Assembly: GCA_024698485.1 (NCBI GenBank)
Contig: JAILRC010000018.1
Coordinates: forward strand, 1 to 64,000
From: Lachnospiraceae bacterium
GTDB taxonomy: Bacteria > Bacillota > Clostridia > Lachnospirales > Lachnospiraceae
Length of the DNA: 64,000 nucleotides
Direction of reading: 5' to 3'
Shown here: positions 34,883 through 45,863 of the stretch, piece after piece
How the letters are laid out: each line of letters begins with the position of its first letter
How positions within the stretch are numbered: the first letter of the stretch is position 1
Position numbers and translations under genes: made by a program
Notes under the pieces: generated by a model
Seen by the model: the letters and a program-made list of their open reading frames with translations, nothing else
Told to the model about the DNA's origin: nothing
The model's database searches: none

Positions 34883-36028
34883 GTGACCCGCTTGAAGAAC
34901 ATCAGTGATCAGAAAAAAATCGAATACGTTAACATAGCTGCTCTTGTTGCAATGGCATCGGCCATAGGCCTTACCGTTGCGGTGAATTATCTTCCCGCTC
35001 TCAGGGATTTCATCAGTTCGAACATCGTTTTGGACAGCGGAGTCGCAGAACTTGTGACTGCTCTGCCTTTTATCGTGTTCTGCATTATCTGCGGAACCAA
35101 GGTTACCAAGGAATTCAGCATAAAAAAGATGGCTTCGGGAAATTACATCCTGTCCATCGTTCTGGCCTTCCTTTTCAGACCTTTACTTAATTTCCTGAAT
35201 ATGTTTTCGCTCTGTTTCACCAAGAATGCCCTGACGGATTCTATGATCACCATGGTGAACACAGTACCTTTTCCTCTGGCATTGATCTCCACCGCGGTGA
35301 TCCCCGCGGTTGTTGAAGAGTTCATATGCAGGGGAGTCCTTTATCACACATACAAAAAGGCCAATCCCATCAGGGCAGTGTTCTTTTCTTCTCTGATCTT
35401 CGGACTTCTTCACAGAAACCTCAACCAGTTCCTGTACACCTTCGTGCTTGGCATCATCTTCTGCCTTGCGCTTGAAGCAACAGGTTCAATGGTATCGGGC
35501 GTTCTCATGCACCTTACCATAAACGCCACGGCAGTGATCTCGGCCTATATGCTTCCTCTGCTCTATGACTTCGCAAAAGCAACCGGAGAACTGTACGAGC
35601 AGATGGGTATGCCCGAGATGATGGATATGCTGGAGCAGTACATGGGAGACATGTCCGTGGGACGTGAAGAATGGTTTGCAAACCTTATGAAGGTGGCGGA
35701 CACTGTCGACATCTCCGTAGGCTTTGTATTTGTCAACTATCTGCCTTCCGCAGTACTTTTCACCGTTCTGGGCGGACTTGTTCTTAAGGCTATGGCAAAG
35801 AACGGAAAGAACTATGAACACTTTAGAGTGACGTTTCTCGGAGCAGAGCCCGTTGCCGTTGAAAAAGAGGCCAAGGGTCCCTATGACACCGAGACCGTTA
35901 CGGTGGAAGAGCCTCAGGGCGACAGTTTCTTAAAGATCATGACGGTTCCTCTTCTCGTCACCCTTGTCATCGGAGGCCTGTTCATATTTGTACTTCAAAC
36001 CCTGCAAATGCTTCCCAGATTTAAGTAA
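34883..36028 (+). CDS. CPBP-family intramembrane (CAAX-like) protease
   Basis: AVVEEFICRGVLYHTYK, SSLIFGLLHRNLNQFLYTFVLGIIFCLALEATGS. Confidence 0.87.
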   Translation: MTRLKNISDQKKIEYVNIAALVAMASAIGLTVAVNYLPALRDFISSNIVLDSGVAELVTALPFIVFCIICGTKVTKEFSIKKMASGNYILSIVLAFLFRPLLNFLNMFSLCFTKNALTDSMITMVNTVPFPLALISTAVIPAVVEEFICRGVLYHTYKKANPIRAVFFSSLIFGLLHRNLNQFLYTFVLGIIFCLALEATGSMVSGVLMHLTINATAVISAYMLPLLYDFAKATGELYEQMGMPEMMDMLEQYMGDMSVGREEWFANLMKVADTVDISVGFVFVNYLPSAVLFTVLGGLVLKAMAKNGKNYEHFRVTFLGAEPVAVEKEAKGPYDTETVTVEEPQGDSFLKIMTVPLLVTLVIGGLFIFVLQTLQMLPRFK

Positions 36029-36040
36029 GGAAGCGCTTCT

Positions 36041-36973
36041 TTGAAAGGAGAAACTATGAAAGATCTTATCATCATCGGAAGCGGACCTGCGGGTCTTACA
36101 GCCGCAATATATGCCAAAAGGGCCGAGCTGGACTGCGTGGTCATCGAAAAGGAAGCCATCAGCGGCGGTCAGATCATCAATACCACCGAGATCGACAACT
36201 ATCCGGGACTTTATCACATGGGAGGTTTCGATCTTGGAATGAAGTTCCGTGAACACGCCGATGCTCTCGGGGCCGAATTTGTCGAAGGCAACGTTGTGGG
36301 CTTTTCGAGAACGGATGAAAAAGTCACGGTGACCCTTGAAAACGGTGATGTTTACGAAGCAAAGACGGCCATAATCGCCGGAGGTGCGAGACATCGCGAG
36401 CTTGGAGTGGAAGGCGAGGCAAGGCTTCGGGGCGCGGGAGTTTCCTACTGTGCTACCTGTGACGGTGCTTTTTTCAGAAAGAAGATCACCGTGGTCAACG
36501 GCGGCGGAGATGTGGCGGTGGAAGATGCGCTCTTCCTGAGCCGTCTCTGTGAGAAAGTCTATCTGGTACACAGGAGAGACGAGTTCCGTGCCGCAAAGAC
36601 GCTTGTAAGTGCAGCAAAGGCTGCTCCCAACATAGAGTTTGTTCTTGATTCCGTCATCACCGAGATCAAGGGAGATCAGAATGTTTCCGCCATTACGGTG
36701 AAAAATGTCAAGACCGGAGAGGTGAAGGACCTTGCCGTAAGCGGTGTTTTCATTGCGGTGGGAATGCTTCCCGAATCGGAAGTTTATAAAAATGCGGTAG
36801 ATACGGACGAGAAGGGCTACATCATCGGAGATGAGACGGGAAAGACCTCAGCTCCCAATGTATTTGTTGCGGGAGACATCCGCACAAAAGCCCTGAGACA
36901 GGTAGTCACCGCGGCAGCCGATGGGGCCAACGCAGTGACATCTGTTGAGAACTATCTTCATACTTTGAATTAA
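36041..36973 (+). CDS. trxB: Thioredoxin-disulfide reductase
   Basis: DLIIIGSGPAGLTAAIYAKRAELD, SYCATCDGAFFRKK; start may be ATG 36056. Confidence 0.92.
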   Translation: MKGETMKDLIIIGSGPAGLTAAIYAKRAELDCVVIEKEAISGGQIINTTEIDNYPGLYHMGGFDLGMKFREHADALGAEFVEGNVVGFSRTDEKVTVTLENGDVYEAKTAIIAGGARHRELGVEGEARLRGAGVSYCATCDGAFFRKKITVVNGGGDVAVEDALFLSRLCEKVYLVHRRDEFRAAKTLVSAAKAAPNIEFVLDSVITEIKGDQNVSAITVKNVKTGEVKDLAVSGVFIAVGMLPESEVYKNAVDTDEKGYIIGDETGKTSAPNVFVAGDIRTKALRQVVTAAADGANAVTSVENYLHTLN

Positions 36974-37845
36974 CGTGCATTCAGTGCCAGTTCCGCGAGC
37001 CTTGCACAGCCCAGGATACCCTGGTTGTCGTTGAGGCTTGCGGGCACTATGTAATTGTCGATATCGGCGATCTCTTTGGTGTTTATGTATCTGTTCAGGA
37101 GATCCAGAGTCTTCTTCCTTACAAGAGGGAAAAGCTGTTCCTGATGCATCACGCCGCCTCCCAGAACGATCTTTTTTGGAGAGAGGATCATGATGTAATT
37201 TACCAGTGCCTGAGAGATGTACTCCGCTTCCAGTTCCCAGACTTCCGGAATGTCCTTCAGTTCCTTTGCGCTTTTGCCGTATCGCTTCTCAATGGCAGGA
37301 CCTGCTGCGAGTCCTTCAAAACAGTTTCTGTGGTAAGGACAGTTGCCTTCAAAACGGTCGATGGGGTTCTGGCGGAGCAAAATGTGCCCTGCCTCCGGGT
37401 GGAGCATTCCGTGAAGAAGTTTTCCGTTGGTGAGAACCCCCACACCCACACCTGTTCCGATGGTGATGTAGATGCCGTCGGACAGTCCCTTCATGCATCC
37501 GAAGGTGGCTTCTCCCAGAGCGGCTGCGTTCACGTCGGTGTCAAAACCGATGGGTATTCCGAGGGCTTCTTTGAAAGCGCCCAGAAGGTTGTAATCCCTC
37601 CAGTCAAGTTTTGGTGTTGATGTTATATATCCGTAGGTGGGTGAAGTCTCATCCAGATCAGCGGGACCGAATGTGCCGATGCCCAGAGCATCGGGTTTTC
37701 TCTCTTTGAACCAATCGATCAGAACGGGCATGGTCTTTTCGGGAGTTTCCGTGGGGAATGAAGCTCTTTCAAGGACCTCGCCTTTTTCATTTATCAATCC
37801 TGTGACCATTTTTGTGCCGCCGGCTTCCAGTGTTCCGTAAAGCAT
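36970..37845 (-). CDS. ROK-family sugar kinase (fructokinase-like)
   Basis: YGTLEAGGTKMVTGL, GIGTFGPADLD, PEAGHILL, GVMHQEQLF. Confidence 0.87.
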   Translation of the reverse strand: MLYGTLEAGGTKMVTGLINEKGEVLERASFPTETPEKTMPVLIDWFKERKPDALGIGTFGPADLDETSPTYGYITSTPKLDWRDYNLLGAFKEALGIPIGFDTDVNAAALGEATFGCMKGLSDGIYITIGTGVGVGVLTNGKLLHGMLHPEAGHILLRQNPIDRFEGNCPYHRNCFEGLAAGPAIEKRYGKSAKELKDIPEVWELEAEYISQALVNYIMILSPKKIVLGGGVMHQEQLFPLVRKKTLDLLNRYINTKEIADIDNYIVPASLNDNQGILGCARLAELALNAR

Positions 37846-37961
37846 ATATTTCCTCCCTCAGGCAAAAGCCTTAGTTGTTTTATGGAATTTTACCATAAAG
37901 GTCAGCAAATGACCATATCAATTAATCGTAAAATCAATGACTCTGAAAGGATCTTTTATAT

Positions 37962-38738
37962 ATGGACAAGTATACGGGCTTTTCGACCTGTTACGAGAAA
38001 TTCATGGACAATATCCCCTACGACAAATGGACGGAATACATTGTTTTCCTACTCAGGAAGTACGGCGTGGAGGATGGACTGGTGTGTGAACTGGGTTGCG
38101 GCACGGGCAGCATCACCAGACGCCTTGCCAAGGCAGGCTATGACATGATAGGTATCGACGAGTCTTCGGATATGCTGGAAGTGGCCATGTACGATCACAT
38201 GGATGAAAATGCGGGCATATTGTTTCTGAACCAGGATATGCGGGAAATGGAACTCTACGGAACGGTGAAGGCTTTCGTCTGCGTCTGCGACAGCATGAAC
38301 TATCTGCTTAAGGAAGAGGATCTGGTGAAAACTTTCAAACTGGCAAACAACTACCTTGAAGCAAGGGGAGTTTTCATATTTGATATGAAAACGGAATATG
38401 AGTTCGGAGTTAAGATGGGAAACCGCACCATAGTGGATAACCGCGAGGACGGGACTCTCATCTGGGAGAACAGATACGATCCCCAAAAGAAGGAAAACCG
38501 ATATGATATTACGGTCTACGATCTTTTACAGGACGAAGACGGAATATATGAACGGATAGACGAGACCCATATCCAGAGGGCCTACGATACGGAAAAGGTT
38601 AAAGCACTTATAGAAGAGGCGGGTCTGGAGTTTGTGGCGGCATTTGATGCATTTACCATGGAAGCTCCGAAAACAGATAGCGAAAGGGTCTACTATATAG
38701 CAAGGGAAAAAAGACAGGAAGGGAAATTGTATGTATAA
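37962..38738 (+). CDS. Class I SAM-dependent methyltransferase
   Basis: LVCELGCGTGSITRRLAKAGYDMIGIDESSDMLEVA. Confidence 0.88.
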   Translation: MDKYTGFSTCYEKFMDNIPYDKWTEYIVFLLRKYGVEDGLVCELGCGTGSITRRLAKAGYDMIGIDESSDMLEVAMYDHMDENAGILFLNQDMREMELYGTVKAFVCVCDSMNYLLKEEDLVKTFKLANNYLEARGVFIFDMKTEYEFGVKMGNRTIVDNREDGTLIWENRYDPQKKENRYDITVYDLLQDEDGIYERIDETHIQRAYDTEKVKALIEEAGLEFVAAFDAFTMEAPKTDSERVYYIAREKRQEGKLYV

Positions 38739-39609
38739 CGATTACATCATAAGAGGAACGGCGGCAGACGAGCAGATCAGATTTTTTGCCGCCACCACAA
38801 GAAATCTGGTGGAGGAAGCAAGGAAGGCTCACAACACAAGCCCCGTAGCCACGGCAGCTTTGGGAAGACTCATGACCGGAGCGACTATGATGGGAAGGAT
38901 GATGAAGGGGGATGACGATCTCATCACTCTCATCGTAAAGGGAGACGGACCCATAGGCGGGATTACCGTAACCGCAGATGCTCTGGGAAGAGTAAAGGGC
39001 TACGTGAACAATCCCGACGTGATCCTTCATGCCAAGGAGAACGGGCATCTTGATGTCGGGGGAGCTGTGGGAAGAGGATTTCTTCAGGTAATAAGGGATA
39101 CCGGACTCAAGGAGCCATACGTGGGACAGACGGATCTCATTTCAGGGGAGATCGCTGAGGATCTTACGGTTTATTTCGCAACTTCCGAGCAGGTGCCTTC
39201 AGCCGTAGGGCTTGGTGTCCTCATGTCAAAGGACAACACCGTAAAGCAGGCGGGAGGCTTCATCATCCAGGTTATGCCCGATGCTTCGGATGAAGTGATC
39301 TCTCAGCTGGAAAAGAAACTTACGGAAGTGACGGACATTTCAGGACTTCTTGATGAGGGTATGACACCCGAGGAGATCATCGGTTACGTTATGGAGGGCA
39401 TGAACCCCGAGGTGCTTGAAACCACAAGTGCGGGCTTCTTCTGTAACTGCTCGAAAGACAGGATCTCCCGTGTTCTTGCGGGTCTGGGAAAGAAGGATCT
39501 GGAGGACATCATCAAAGAGGGAAAGGACATCGAAGTCAATTGCCATTTTTGCGAAAAGACTTACAGCTTTTCTCCCGATGAACTTCGTGAAATCCTTGAA
39601 AATGGCTGA
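38731..39609 (+). CDS. hslO: Hsp33 redox-regulated chaperone
   Basis: IGGITVTADALGRVKGYVNNP; C-terminal CNCSKDR...CHFCEKTY zinc cysteines. Confidence 0.94.
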   Translation: MYNDYIIRGTAADEQIRFFAATTRNLVEEARKAHNTSPVATAALGRLMTGATMMGRMMKGDDDLITLIVKGDGPIGGITVTADALGRVKGYVNNPDVILHAKENGHLDVGGAVGRGFLQVIRDTGLKEPYVGQTDLISGEIAEDLTVYFATSEQVPSAVGLGVLMSKDNTVKQAGGFIIQVMPDASDEVISQLEKKLTEVTDISGLLDEGMTPEEIIGYVMEGMNPEVLETTSAGFFCNCSKDRISRVLAGLGKKDLEDIIKEGKDIEVNCHFCEKTYSFSPDELREILENG

Positions 39610-39715
39610 ACTCTCCGTTACAGTGAACAGTAGCATTAGTTAAACTAATTTTACTGATGGAAGGGCTAAGGTTATAATCCATAATGTATTTTCATTTAAA
39701 GGAGACTGTGATCTG

Positions 39716-41137
39716 ATGGTTTCATCCTGTGATTTTAACGAACTCCATGAAGAATGCGGTGTCTTCGGATCTTACGATCTGTCGGGAGGCGATGTTGCGG
39801 CAAGCATTTATTACGGATTGTCCGCTTTGCAGCATCGCGGCCAGGAGAGCTGCGGTATTGCCGTGAGCGATACCAACGGTCCTGCCGGCATAGTTAAGAG
39901 TGTCCGTGACATGGGCCTTGTGAACGAGGTTTTTACCGCTGATAAGATAAACGCCCTGAAAGGCAATATAGGAGTCGGTCATGTCAGATATTCCACTGCC
40001 GGCGGCAGCGTCAGGGAAAACACCCAGCCTTTGGTCATCAATTACATAAAGGGAACTCTCGGACTGGCCCACAACGGCAATCTTGTAAATGCTCCCGAAC
40101 TCAGAAGAGAACTGGCGCGCACCGGAGCCATTTTCCAGACCACCATTGATACTGAGGTCATAGCATATATGATCGCAAGGGAAAGGCTCAATGCTCCTTC
40201 CATAGAAGGTGCGGTGAGAAATGCCATGGGAAAGCTTAAAGGTGCTTTTTCACTGGTCATAATGAGTCCCCGCAAACTCATCGGTGCGAGAGACCCCTGG
40301 GGTTTCAGACCTCTCTGCATCGGAAAGAGGGACAACACCTGGTTCCTGGCTTCCGAAACCTGCGCTCTTGACAGCGTTGATGCGGAATTTGTCAGGGATG
40401 TTGAGCCCGGAGAGATCGTTGCCATTACTTCCGACGGGCAGCTCCTCTCCAGCAAACCCGAACAGAAATGCAGACATGCTCATTGCATTTTTGAATATAT
40501 TTATTTCGCAAGACCTGACAGCAAGATAGATGATATTTCGGTTTATGATTCCAGGATCATGGCGGGAAGGATCCTTGCCCAGACCGATCCCGTGGAAGCG
40601 GATCTTGTTACCGGCGTTCCGGATTCCGGAAGTGTGGCAGCCATGGGCTTTGCCCTTGAGTCGGGCATTCCTTACGGCATGGCTTTTGTGAAGAACAGCT
40701 ATGTGGGAAGAACCTTCATCAAACCCAAGCAGTCATCCCGTGAATCGGGTGTCAGGATCAAACTGAATGTTCTGAAAGACGCGGTAAAGGGAAAACGTGT
40801 GGTGATGGTGGATGACTCCATCGTACGCGGTACCACCTGTGCCCGCATTGTAAAAATGCTGAAAGACGCGGGAGCAAAGGAAGTACATGTACGCATTTCC
40901 GCTCCGCCTTTCCTGTTCCCCTGCTATTTCGGAACGGACATACCCAGTTCCGACCAGCTCATTGCACACAAGCACTCCATCGAAGAGATCAGAAAGATCA
41001 TCGGTGCGGATTCACTTGTGTTCCTTGACACTGCAAGGCTTTCGGAACTTGTAAACGGACAATTAACCTGTTGTGACGCATGCTTCACGGGCAACTATCC
41101 CGTAGAGCCTCCCACGGAAGATATCAGAGGATTATAA
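39716..41137 (+). CDS. purF: Amidophosphoribosyltransferase
   Basis: ECGVFG...YYGLSALQHRGQESCGIAV; VMVDDSIVRGTTCARIVKML. Confidence 0.96.
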   Translation: MVSSCDFNELHEECGVFGSYDLSGGDVAASIYYGLSALQHRGQESCGIAVSDTNGPAGIVKSVRDMGLVNEVFTADKINALKGNIGVGHVRYSTAGGSVRENTQPLVINYIKGTLGLAHNGNLVNAPELRRELARTGAIFQTTIDTEVIAYMIARERLNAPSIEGAVRNAMGKLKGAFSLVIMSPRKLIGARDPWGFRPLCIGKRDNTWFLASETCALDSVDAEFVRDVEPGEIVAITSDGQLLSSKPEQKCRHAHCIFEYIYFARPDSKIDDISVYDSRIMAGRILAQTDPVEADLVTGVPDSGSVAAMGFALESGIPYGMAFVKNSYVGRTFIKPKQSSRESGVRIKLNVLKDAVKGKRVVMVDDSIVRGTTCARIVKMLKDAGAKEVHVRISAPPFLFPCYFGTDIPSSDQLIAHKHSIEEIRKIIGADSLVFLDTARLSELVNGQLTCCDACFTGNYPVEPPTEDIRGL

Positions 41138-41138
41138 A

Positions 41139-42572
41139 ATGGCAAAAGACATATACACATCACCCCTTTCGGAAAGATATGCAAGCAAGGAGATGCAGTA
41201 CATCTTCTCACCGGATATGAAGTTCAGGACATGGAGAAGGCTCTGGATCGCTCTTGCCGAAAGTGAGATGGAACTCGGTTTAAACATTACAAAAGAGCAG
41301 ATCGAAGAACTTAAGAGCCACAAGGACGACATCAACTATGATGTGGCTGAAGCAAGAGAAGCGGAAGTGAGACATGACGTAATGAGCCATGTTTATGCAT
41401 ACGGTGTGCAGTGCCCCAAGGCAAAACCCATCATCCATCTGGGAGCCACCAGCTGCTACGTGGGTGACAACACCGACATCATCGTGATGACCGAAGGTCT
41501 TAAGCTCATCAGAAAGAAGCTCATCAATGTTCTTGCGGAACTTTCCAAGTTCGCTGACAAGTACAAGAGCCTTCCTTCTCTTGCCTTCACTCATTTCCAG
41601 CCTGCTCAGCCCACCACCGTTGGAAAGAGAGCAACACTCTGGATGATGGAACTTGTGCTTGACCTCGAGGACCTCGATCATGTTCTTGACAGCATGATGC
41701 TTCTGGGCTCCAAGGGTACCACAGGAACTCAGGCAAGTTTCCTTGAACTCTTTGAAGGAAACTACGAAAAGGTTAAGGATCTTGACAAAAAGATCGCCGA
41801 AAAGATGGGATTCGCAAAGTGCTTCCCCGTTTCAGGTCAGACCTATTCCAGAAAGACAGACACCAGAGTCTGCAACGTTCTTGCGGGCATAGCAGCAAGC
41901 GCACACAAATTCTCCAATGACATCCGCCTTCTTCAGCATATGAAGGAGATCGAGGAACCCTTCGAAAAAAATCAGATCGGTTCTTCCGCAATGGCATACA
42001 AGAGAAATCCCATGAGAAGCGAGCGTATGGCTTCCCTTTCAAGATATGTAATGGTTGAAGCATTGAACCCCGCCATCACATCCGCTACCCAGTGGTTCGA
42101 GAGAACCCTTGACGATTCGGCCAATAAACGACTTTCCATACCCGAAAGTTTTTTGGCTATTGACGGAATCTTAGATTTGTACTTAAATATAGTGGATGGT
42201 CTCGTGGTATATGAAAAGGTTATCGAAAAGCACCTGCGGGCAGAACTTCCCTTCATGGCGACAGAAAACATCATGATGGATGCGGTTAAGAACGGCGGCG
42301 ACAGACAGGAGCTTCACGAAAAGATCAGACAGCTTTCGATGGAAGCGGGGAAGAATGTCAAGGTCAACGGTCTTGACAATAATCTGCTGGAACTTATTGC
42401 AAAAGAACCTGCTTTCCAAATGACGGAAGAAAGTCTCGCAAATTGCATGGATCCCGCACGCTATACAGGCTGCGCTGCTATGCAGACCAGTGAGTTCATA
42501 GAAGGAGTCATCGCACCAATCTTAAAGGAAAATGCGGATATTCTCGGAATGACTGCTGAGATTAACGTCTAA
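41139..42572 (+). CDS. purB: Adenylosuccinate lyase
   Basis: DVMSHVYAYGVQCPKAKPIIHLGATSCYVGDNTD; QIGSSAMAYKRNPMRSERM signature. Confidence 0.96.
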   Translation: MAKDIYTSPLSERYASKEMQYIFSPDMKFRTWRRLWIALAESEMELGLNITKEQIEELKSHKDDINYDVAEAREAEVRHDVMSHVYAYGVQCPKAKPIIHLGATSCYVGDNTDIIVMTEGLKLIRKKLINVLAELSKFADKYKSLPSLAFTHFQPAQPTTVGKRATLWMMELVLDLEDLDHVLDSMMLLGSKGTTGTQASFLELFEGNYEKVKDLDKKIAEKMGFAKCFPVSGQTYSRKTDTRVCNVLAGIAASAHKFSNDIRLLQHMKEIEEPFEKNQIGSSAMAYKRNPMRSERMASLSRYVMVEALNPAITSATQWFERTLDDSANKRLSIPESFLAIDGILDLYLNIVDGLVVYEKVIEKHLRAELPFMATENIMMDAVKNGGDRQELHEKIRQLSMEAGKNVKVNGLDNNLLELIAKEPAFQMTEESLANCMDPARYTGCAAMQTSEFIEGVIAPILKENADILGMTAEINV

Positions 42573-42578
42573 GGACAA

Positions 42579-44276
42579 ATGGGTAAACAAAGAAAGATAA
42601 TTTGGATCATAGTCGCAGTGCTGCTGGTCGTATGGGCCGTAGCACTGCTTTTGATGTTCCTTGGCAAAAAGAAGCCCAAGGAGAATCTGGAGGTTGTGAA
42701 GGCGGAATATGACCTTAAGGAAAATGAGGTCATGCTGATCCTGGGTACGGATGTGAGTATTTTGAGTGCCGTAAAACAGGGGGACACCGTCTACCTTCCT
42801 CTGAGCATAATAAAAGAAAAACTGAACTCCGATTTTTATATGGATGAAGATGCGGATGATGAATCCATCACCTATGTTCTTCCCGGGGAGATCCGTCGTT
42901 TCTGGCCCAACATGAAGTTCTGCCTTGTAAACGACGACACAGTCTACACCAATGACCCCTTCTACATCATCGAAGACGGGGTTGCCTACTTTGACATGAA
43001 CTTCGTGGCTGCGGTCTCCGACGTGAGATGCAATTATTACGAGGATCCCGACAGAGTGGTGCTGGAATATGAATGGAAAGACTACCTCTACTACGAGGTG
43101 GCGGACGAAACTCCCGTTCACGTCTCTCCCGACATAGAGAGCGGCATCACCATGAAATTGAAGACCAAGACCAATGTCTTTTACATCGGCGGCTACGGCA
43201 ACAATGACGGCGATTTCGTAAAGATCATGACGGACAACGGCCTCTTCGGCTTTATCCAGAAAAAGCATGTGGCACGTTCGGTTTACAAATACATCGGCTC
43301 TTCCTACATTGCACCGGAGGAGGAACACATCCTCTATGATGAAAAGATCAAGCTGGGATGGTGGTACGTGGCTGCGGCTTCGGGAAATGAGACCTATTCC
43401 ACCTGCACCAAGAACATCACCGAGATGAACGTGATCTGCCCTTCATGGATCTCCCTGAAGGATGATGAAGGAAACATCCGTTCCTTTGCGGATACGAGAT
43501 TTGTGAGACGTGCTCACAATGACGGCTATAAGGTCTGGATCATGGTGGATTTCCCTGACGGCGAAGTGAGCCCTCACAGCAATCTTTCAAAGAACGAAAA
43601 CCGCGACCGCCTTATAAAGAACATCATCGATGAGACTGTCAGAGTGGGAGCCGACGGCGTGAACATAGACTTTGAGGCTCTTTCCTATCAGACGGGCGTT
43701 CATTTTATAGAGTTCATAAAGGAACTTTCCGTACGCTGCCATATGGCGGGGCTGGTGCTGTCCGTGGACAACCTTGTGCCCGGCCCGAGTACTGCTCATT
43801 ATGACATAGGATCTCAGGCAAGATTTGCCGATTACATCATTGTCATGGCATATGACGAGCATTATGCGGCAAGTAAAGAAGCGGGTTCCGTGGCTTCCAT
43901 CGGATTTGTGCGCAAGGCCGTCACAGCTACGGCGGAGATCTGCGACAGAAACCGTATCATCCTGGGCATACCTTTTTATACCAGGCTCTGGATGGAGGAA
44001 GGAACCGGCTTAACATCCAAGGTCTACGGCTATACGGATATGGAAAAGTACATCTCTTCCAACAAGCTGAAGAAGGTTTGGGACGAGGATCTTTGCCAGA
44101 ATTACATCGAATTTACCAAGGGTAACGTAGTTTACAAGATGTGGTGCGAAGACAAAGAATCCATAGCCTACAAATGTGCGGATGCAGCAGCGGGAGACCT
44201 GGCAGGCATCGCTGCATGGAGACTGGGATTTGAAAAGCCCGAGGTTTGGGATATAATAGAACAGTATATAAAGTAA
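42579..44276 (+). CDS. Membrane-anchored GH18-type protein with SH3-like segment
   Basis: N-terminal TM; SH3-like DNGLFGFIQKKHV; VGADGVNIDFEALS (DGxxIDxE) GH18 motif. Confidence 0.85.
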   Translation: MGKQRKIIWIIVAVLLVVWAVALLLMFLGKKKPKENLEVVKAEYDLKENEVMLILGTDVSILSAVKQGDTVYLPLSIIKEKLNSDFYMDEDADDESITYVLPGEIRRFWPNMKFCLVNDDTVYTNDPFYIIEDGVAYFDMNFVAAVSDVRCNYYEDPDRVVLEYEWKDYLYYEVADETPVHVSPDIESGITMKLKTKTNVFYIGGYGNNDGDFVKIMTDNGLFGFIQKKHVARSVYKYIGSSYIAPEEEHILYDEKIKLGWWYVAAASGNETYSTCTKNITEMNVICPSWISLKDDEGNIRSFADTRFVRRAHNDGYKVWIMVDFPDGEVSPHSNLSKNENRDRLIKNIIDETVRVGADGVNIDFEALSYQTGVHFIEFIKELSVRCHMAGLVLSVDNLVPGPSTAHYDIGSQARFADYIIVMAYDEHYAASKEAGSVASIGFVRKAVTATAEICDRNRIILGIPFYTRLWMEEGTGLTSKVYGYTDMEKYISSNKLKKVWDEDLCQNYIEFTKGNVVYKMWCEDKESIAYKCADAAAGDLAGIAAWRLGFEKPEVWDIIEQYIK

Positions 44277-44301
44277 CGGAACAGCAAACGAAGGTGATTT
44301 T

Positions 44302-45357
44302 TTGGAAACAAAAGTAATAAAGATAGACAGAAAAAACATCAGAAAAGAAGATCTTGCGGAAGCGGGAGAGATCTTGAGATCCGGCGGGCTTGTGGCTTTT
44401 CCCACGGAAACGGTATACGGTCTCGGCGGAGACGGACTGAACCCGGAGGCTTCAAAGAAGATCTATGCCGCCAAGGGACGTCCTTCCGACAATCCTTTGA
44501 TCGTCCACATAGCGGATGTGAAAGACATTGAAAAACTGGCTTTGGAAATTCCGGAACTGGCATGGAAACTTGCGGAAAAGTTCTGGCCCGGCCCCATGAC
44601 CATGATATTAAAGAAGGGGGATGCGGTTCCCAAGACCACCACAGGCGGTCTTGATACGGTGGCCATCCGTCTTCCCTCGGATGAGATCGCCAGAACCCTC
44701 ATTCGGGAATCAGGCTGTTTCATAGCCGCACCTTCCGCCAATTCTTCGGGACGTCCTTCTCCCACAAAGGCAGAGCACGTTATCGAGGACCTGTCCGGAA
44801 AGATAGACATGATCATAGACGGAGGCTCCTGCGACATCGGTCTTGAGTCTTCCATTATCGATCTCAGCGGCGAAAAGCCTCTGATCCTGCGCCCGGGTTT
44901 CATTACGCAGGAAGATTTCGAAACCGTGGCAAAGGGCGTTGAGTACGATAAGGCGGTGATCGCCAAGACTCCCGACAAGAACATCGTGGCAAAAGCCCCG
45001 GGAATGAAGTACAGGCACTATGCTCCCAAGGGATCCATCACCATTGTGGAAGGAGAGGCCACAGACGTTGCGAGATATATTAACGAAAAGGTTTCCGAAA
45101 GTGAGAAAGCAGGAGTCAGGACAGCGGTCATATGCTCCGACGAGAACAAGGATCGTTACCTGTGCAAGAACATCTACGATCTTGGTTCCAGAAAGCATGA
45201 GATCGACATTACTTCCGCCCTGTTCGATGTTTTAAGACAACTGGACACCGACGGCATAGGAGTGATCTTTGCGGAAAGTTTCGACGAACTCAGACTGTCC
45301 CAGGCGATAATGAACAGACTGAGGAAGGCAGCGGGATATAACACTGTAAAAGTGTGA
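44302..45357 (+). CDS. L-threonylcarbamoyladenylate synthase (Sua5/YwlC)
   Basis: SGGLVAFPTETVYGLGGDGLNPEASKKIYAAKGRPSDNPLIVHI; APSANSSGRPSPT. Confidence 0.95.
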   Translation: METKVIKIDRKNIRKEDLAEAGEILRSGGLVAFPTETVYGLGGDGLNPEASKKIYAAKGRPSDNPLIVHIADVKDIEKLALEIPELAWKLAEKFWPGPMTMILKKGDAVPKTTTGGLDTVAIRLPSDEIARTLIRESGCFIAAPSANSSGRPSPTKAEHVIEDLSGKIDMIIDGGSCDIGLESSIIDLSGEKPLILRPGFITQEDFETVAKGVEYDKAVIAKTPDKNIVAKAPGMKYRHYAPKGSITIVEGEATDVARYINEKVSESEKAGVRTAVICSDENKDRYLCKNIYDLGSRKHEIDITSALFDVLRQLDTDGIGVIFAESFDELRLSQAIMNRLRKAAGYNTVKV

Positions 45358-45387
45358 AAATAAAGTCAAGAAATGCGAGGAAGAAGA

Positions 45388-45819
45388 ATGATAGCTTTAG
45401 GTTGTGATCACGGCGGTTTTGAACTGATGCAGGAAGTAAAGAAGCATTTGAAAGAAAGAGGTCTGGAATTTAAAGATTTCGGAACGGATTCCACTGCATC
45501 CTGCGATTATCCTGTTTATGCAAAAGCTGTGGCAAAAGCCGTTCAGAGCGGAGAGTGCGAAAAGGGCATTTTGATCTGCGGTACGGGTATAGGTATCTCC
45601 ATTACGGCAAACAAATTTAAGGGAATACGCTGTGCACTCTGCCATGACTGTTTCTCGGCTGAAGCCACAAGACTTCACAATGACGCCAACGTTCTTGCCA
45701 TGGGCGGTCGCGTTGTAGGCCCCGGCCTGGCGCTTAAGATTGTGGACACCTTCCTTGACACGCCTTTCTCCGAAGAGGAGCGTCACAAGAGAAGGATCGC
45801 GATGATCGATGAAAAATAG
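45388..45819 (+). CDS. rpiB: Ribose 5-phosphate isomerase B
   Basis: MIALGCDHGGFELMQEVKKHL, CGTGIGISITANKFKGIRCALCHD. Confidence 0.94.
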   Translation: MIALGCDHGGFELMQEVKKHLKERGLEFKDFGTDSTASCDYPVYAKAVAKAVQSGECEKGILICGTGIGISITANKFKGIRCALCHDCFSAEATRLHNDANVLAMGGRVVGPGLALKIVDTFLDTPFSEEERHKRRIAMIDEK

Positions 45820-45863
45820 AACTGAGAATTCCGTCCATCTCATATTTTTTGATGTAATACACC

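Noticed and set aside
39610-39640. Third copy of the structured element (GTGAACAGTA near 39624)
   Set aside because: Only the terminal 10-mer matches; no long hairpin or CATGAGCAAGTA/GGATTGCGAATG junctions present.
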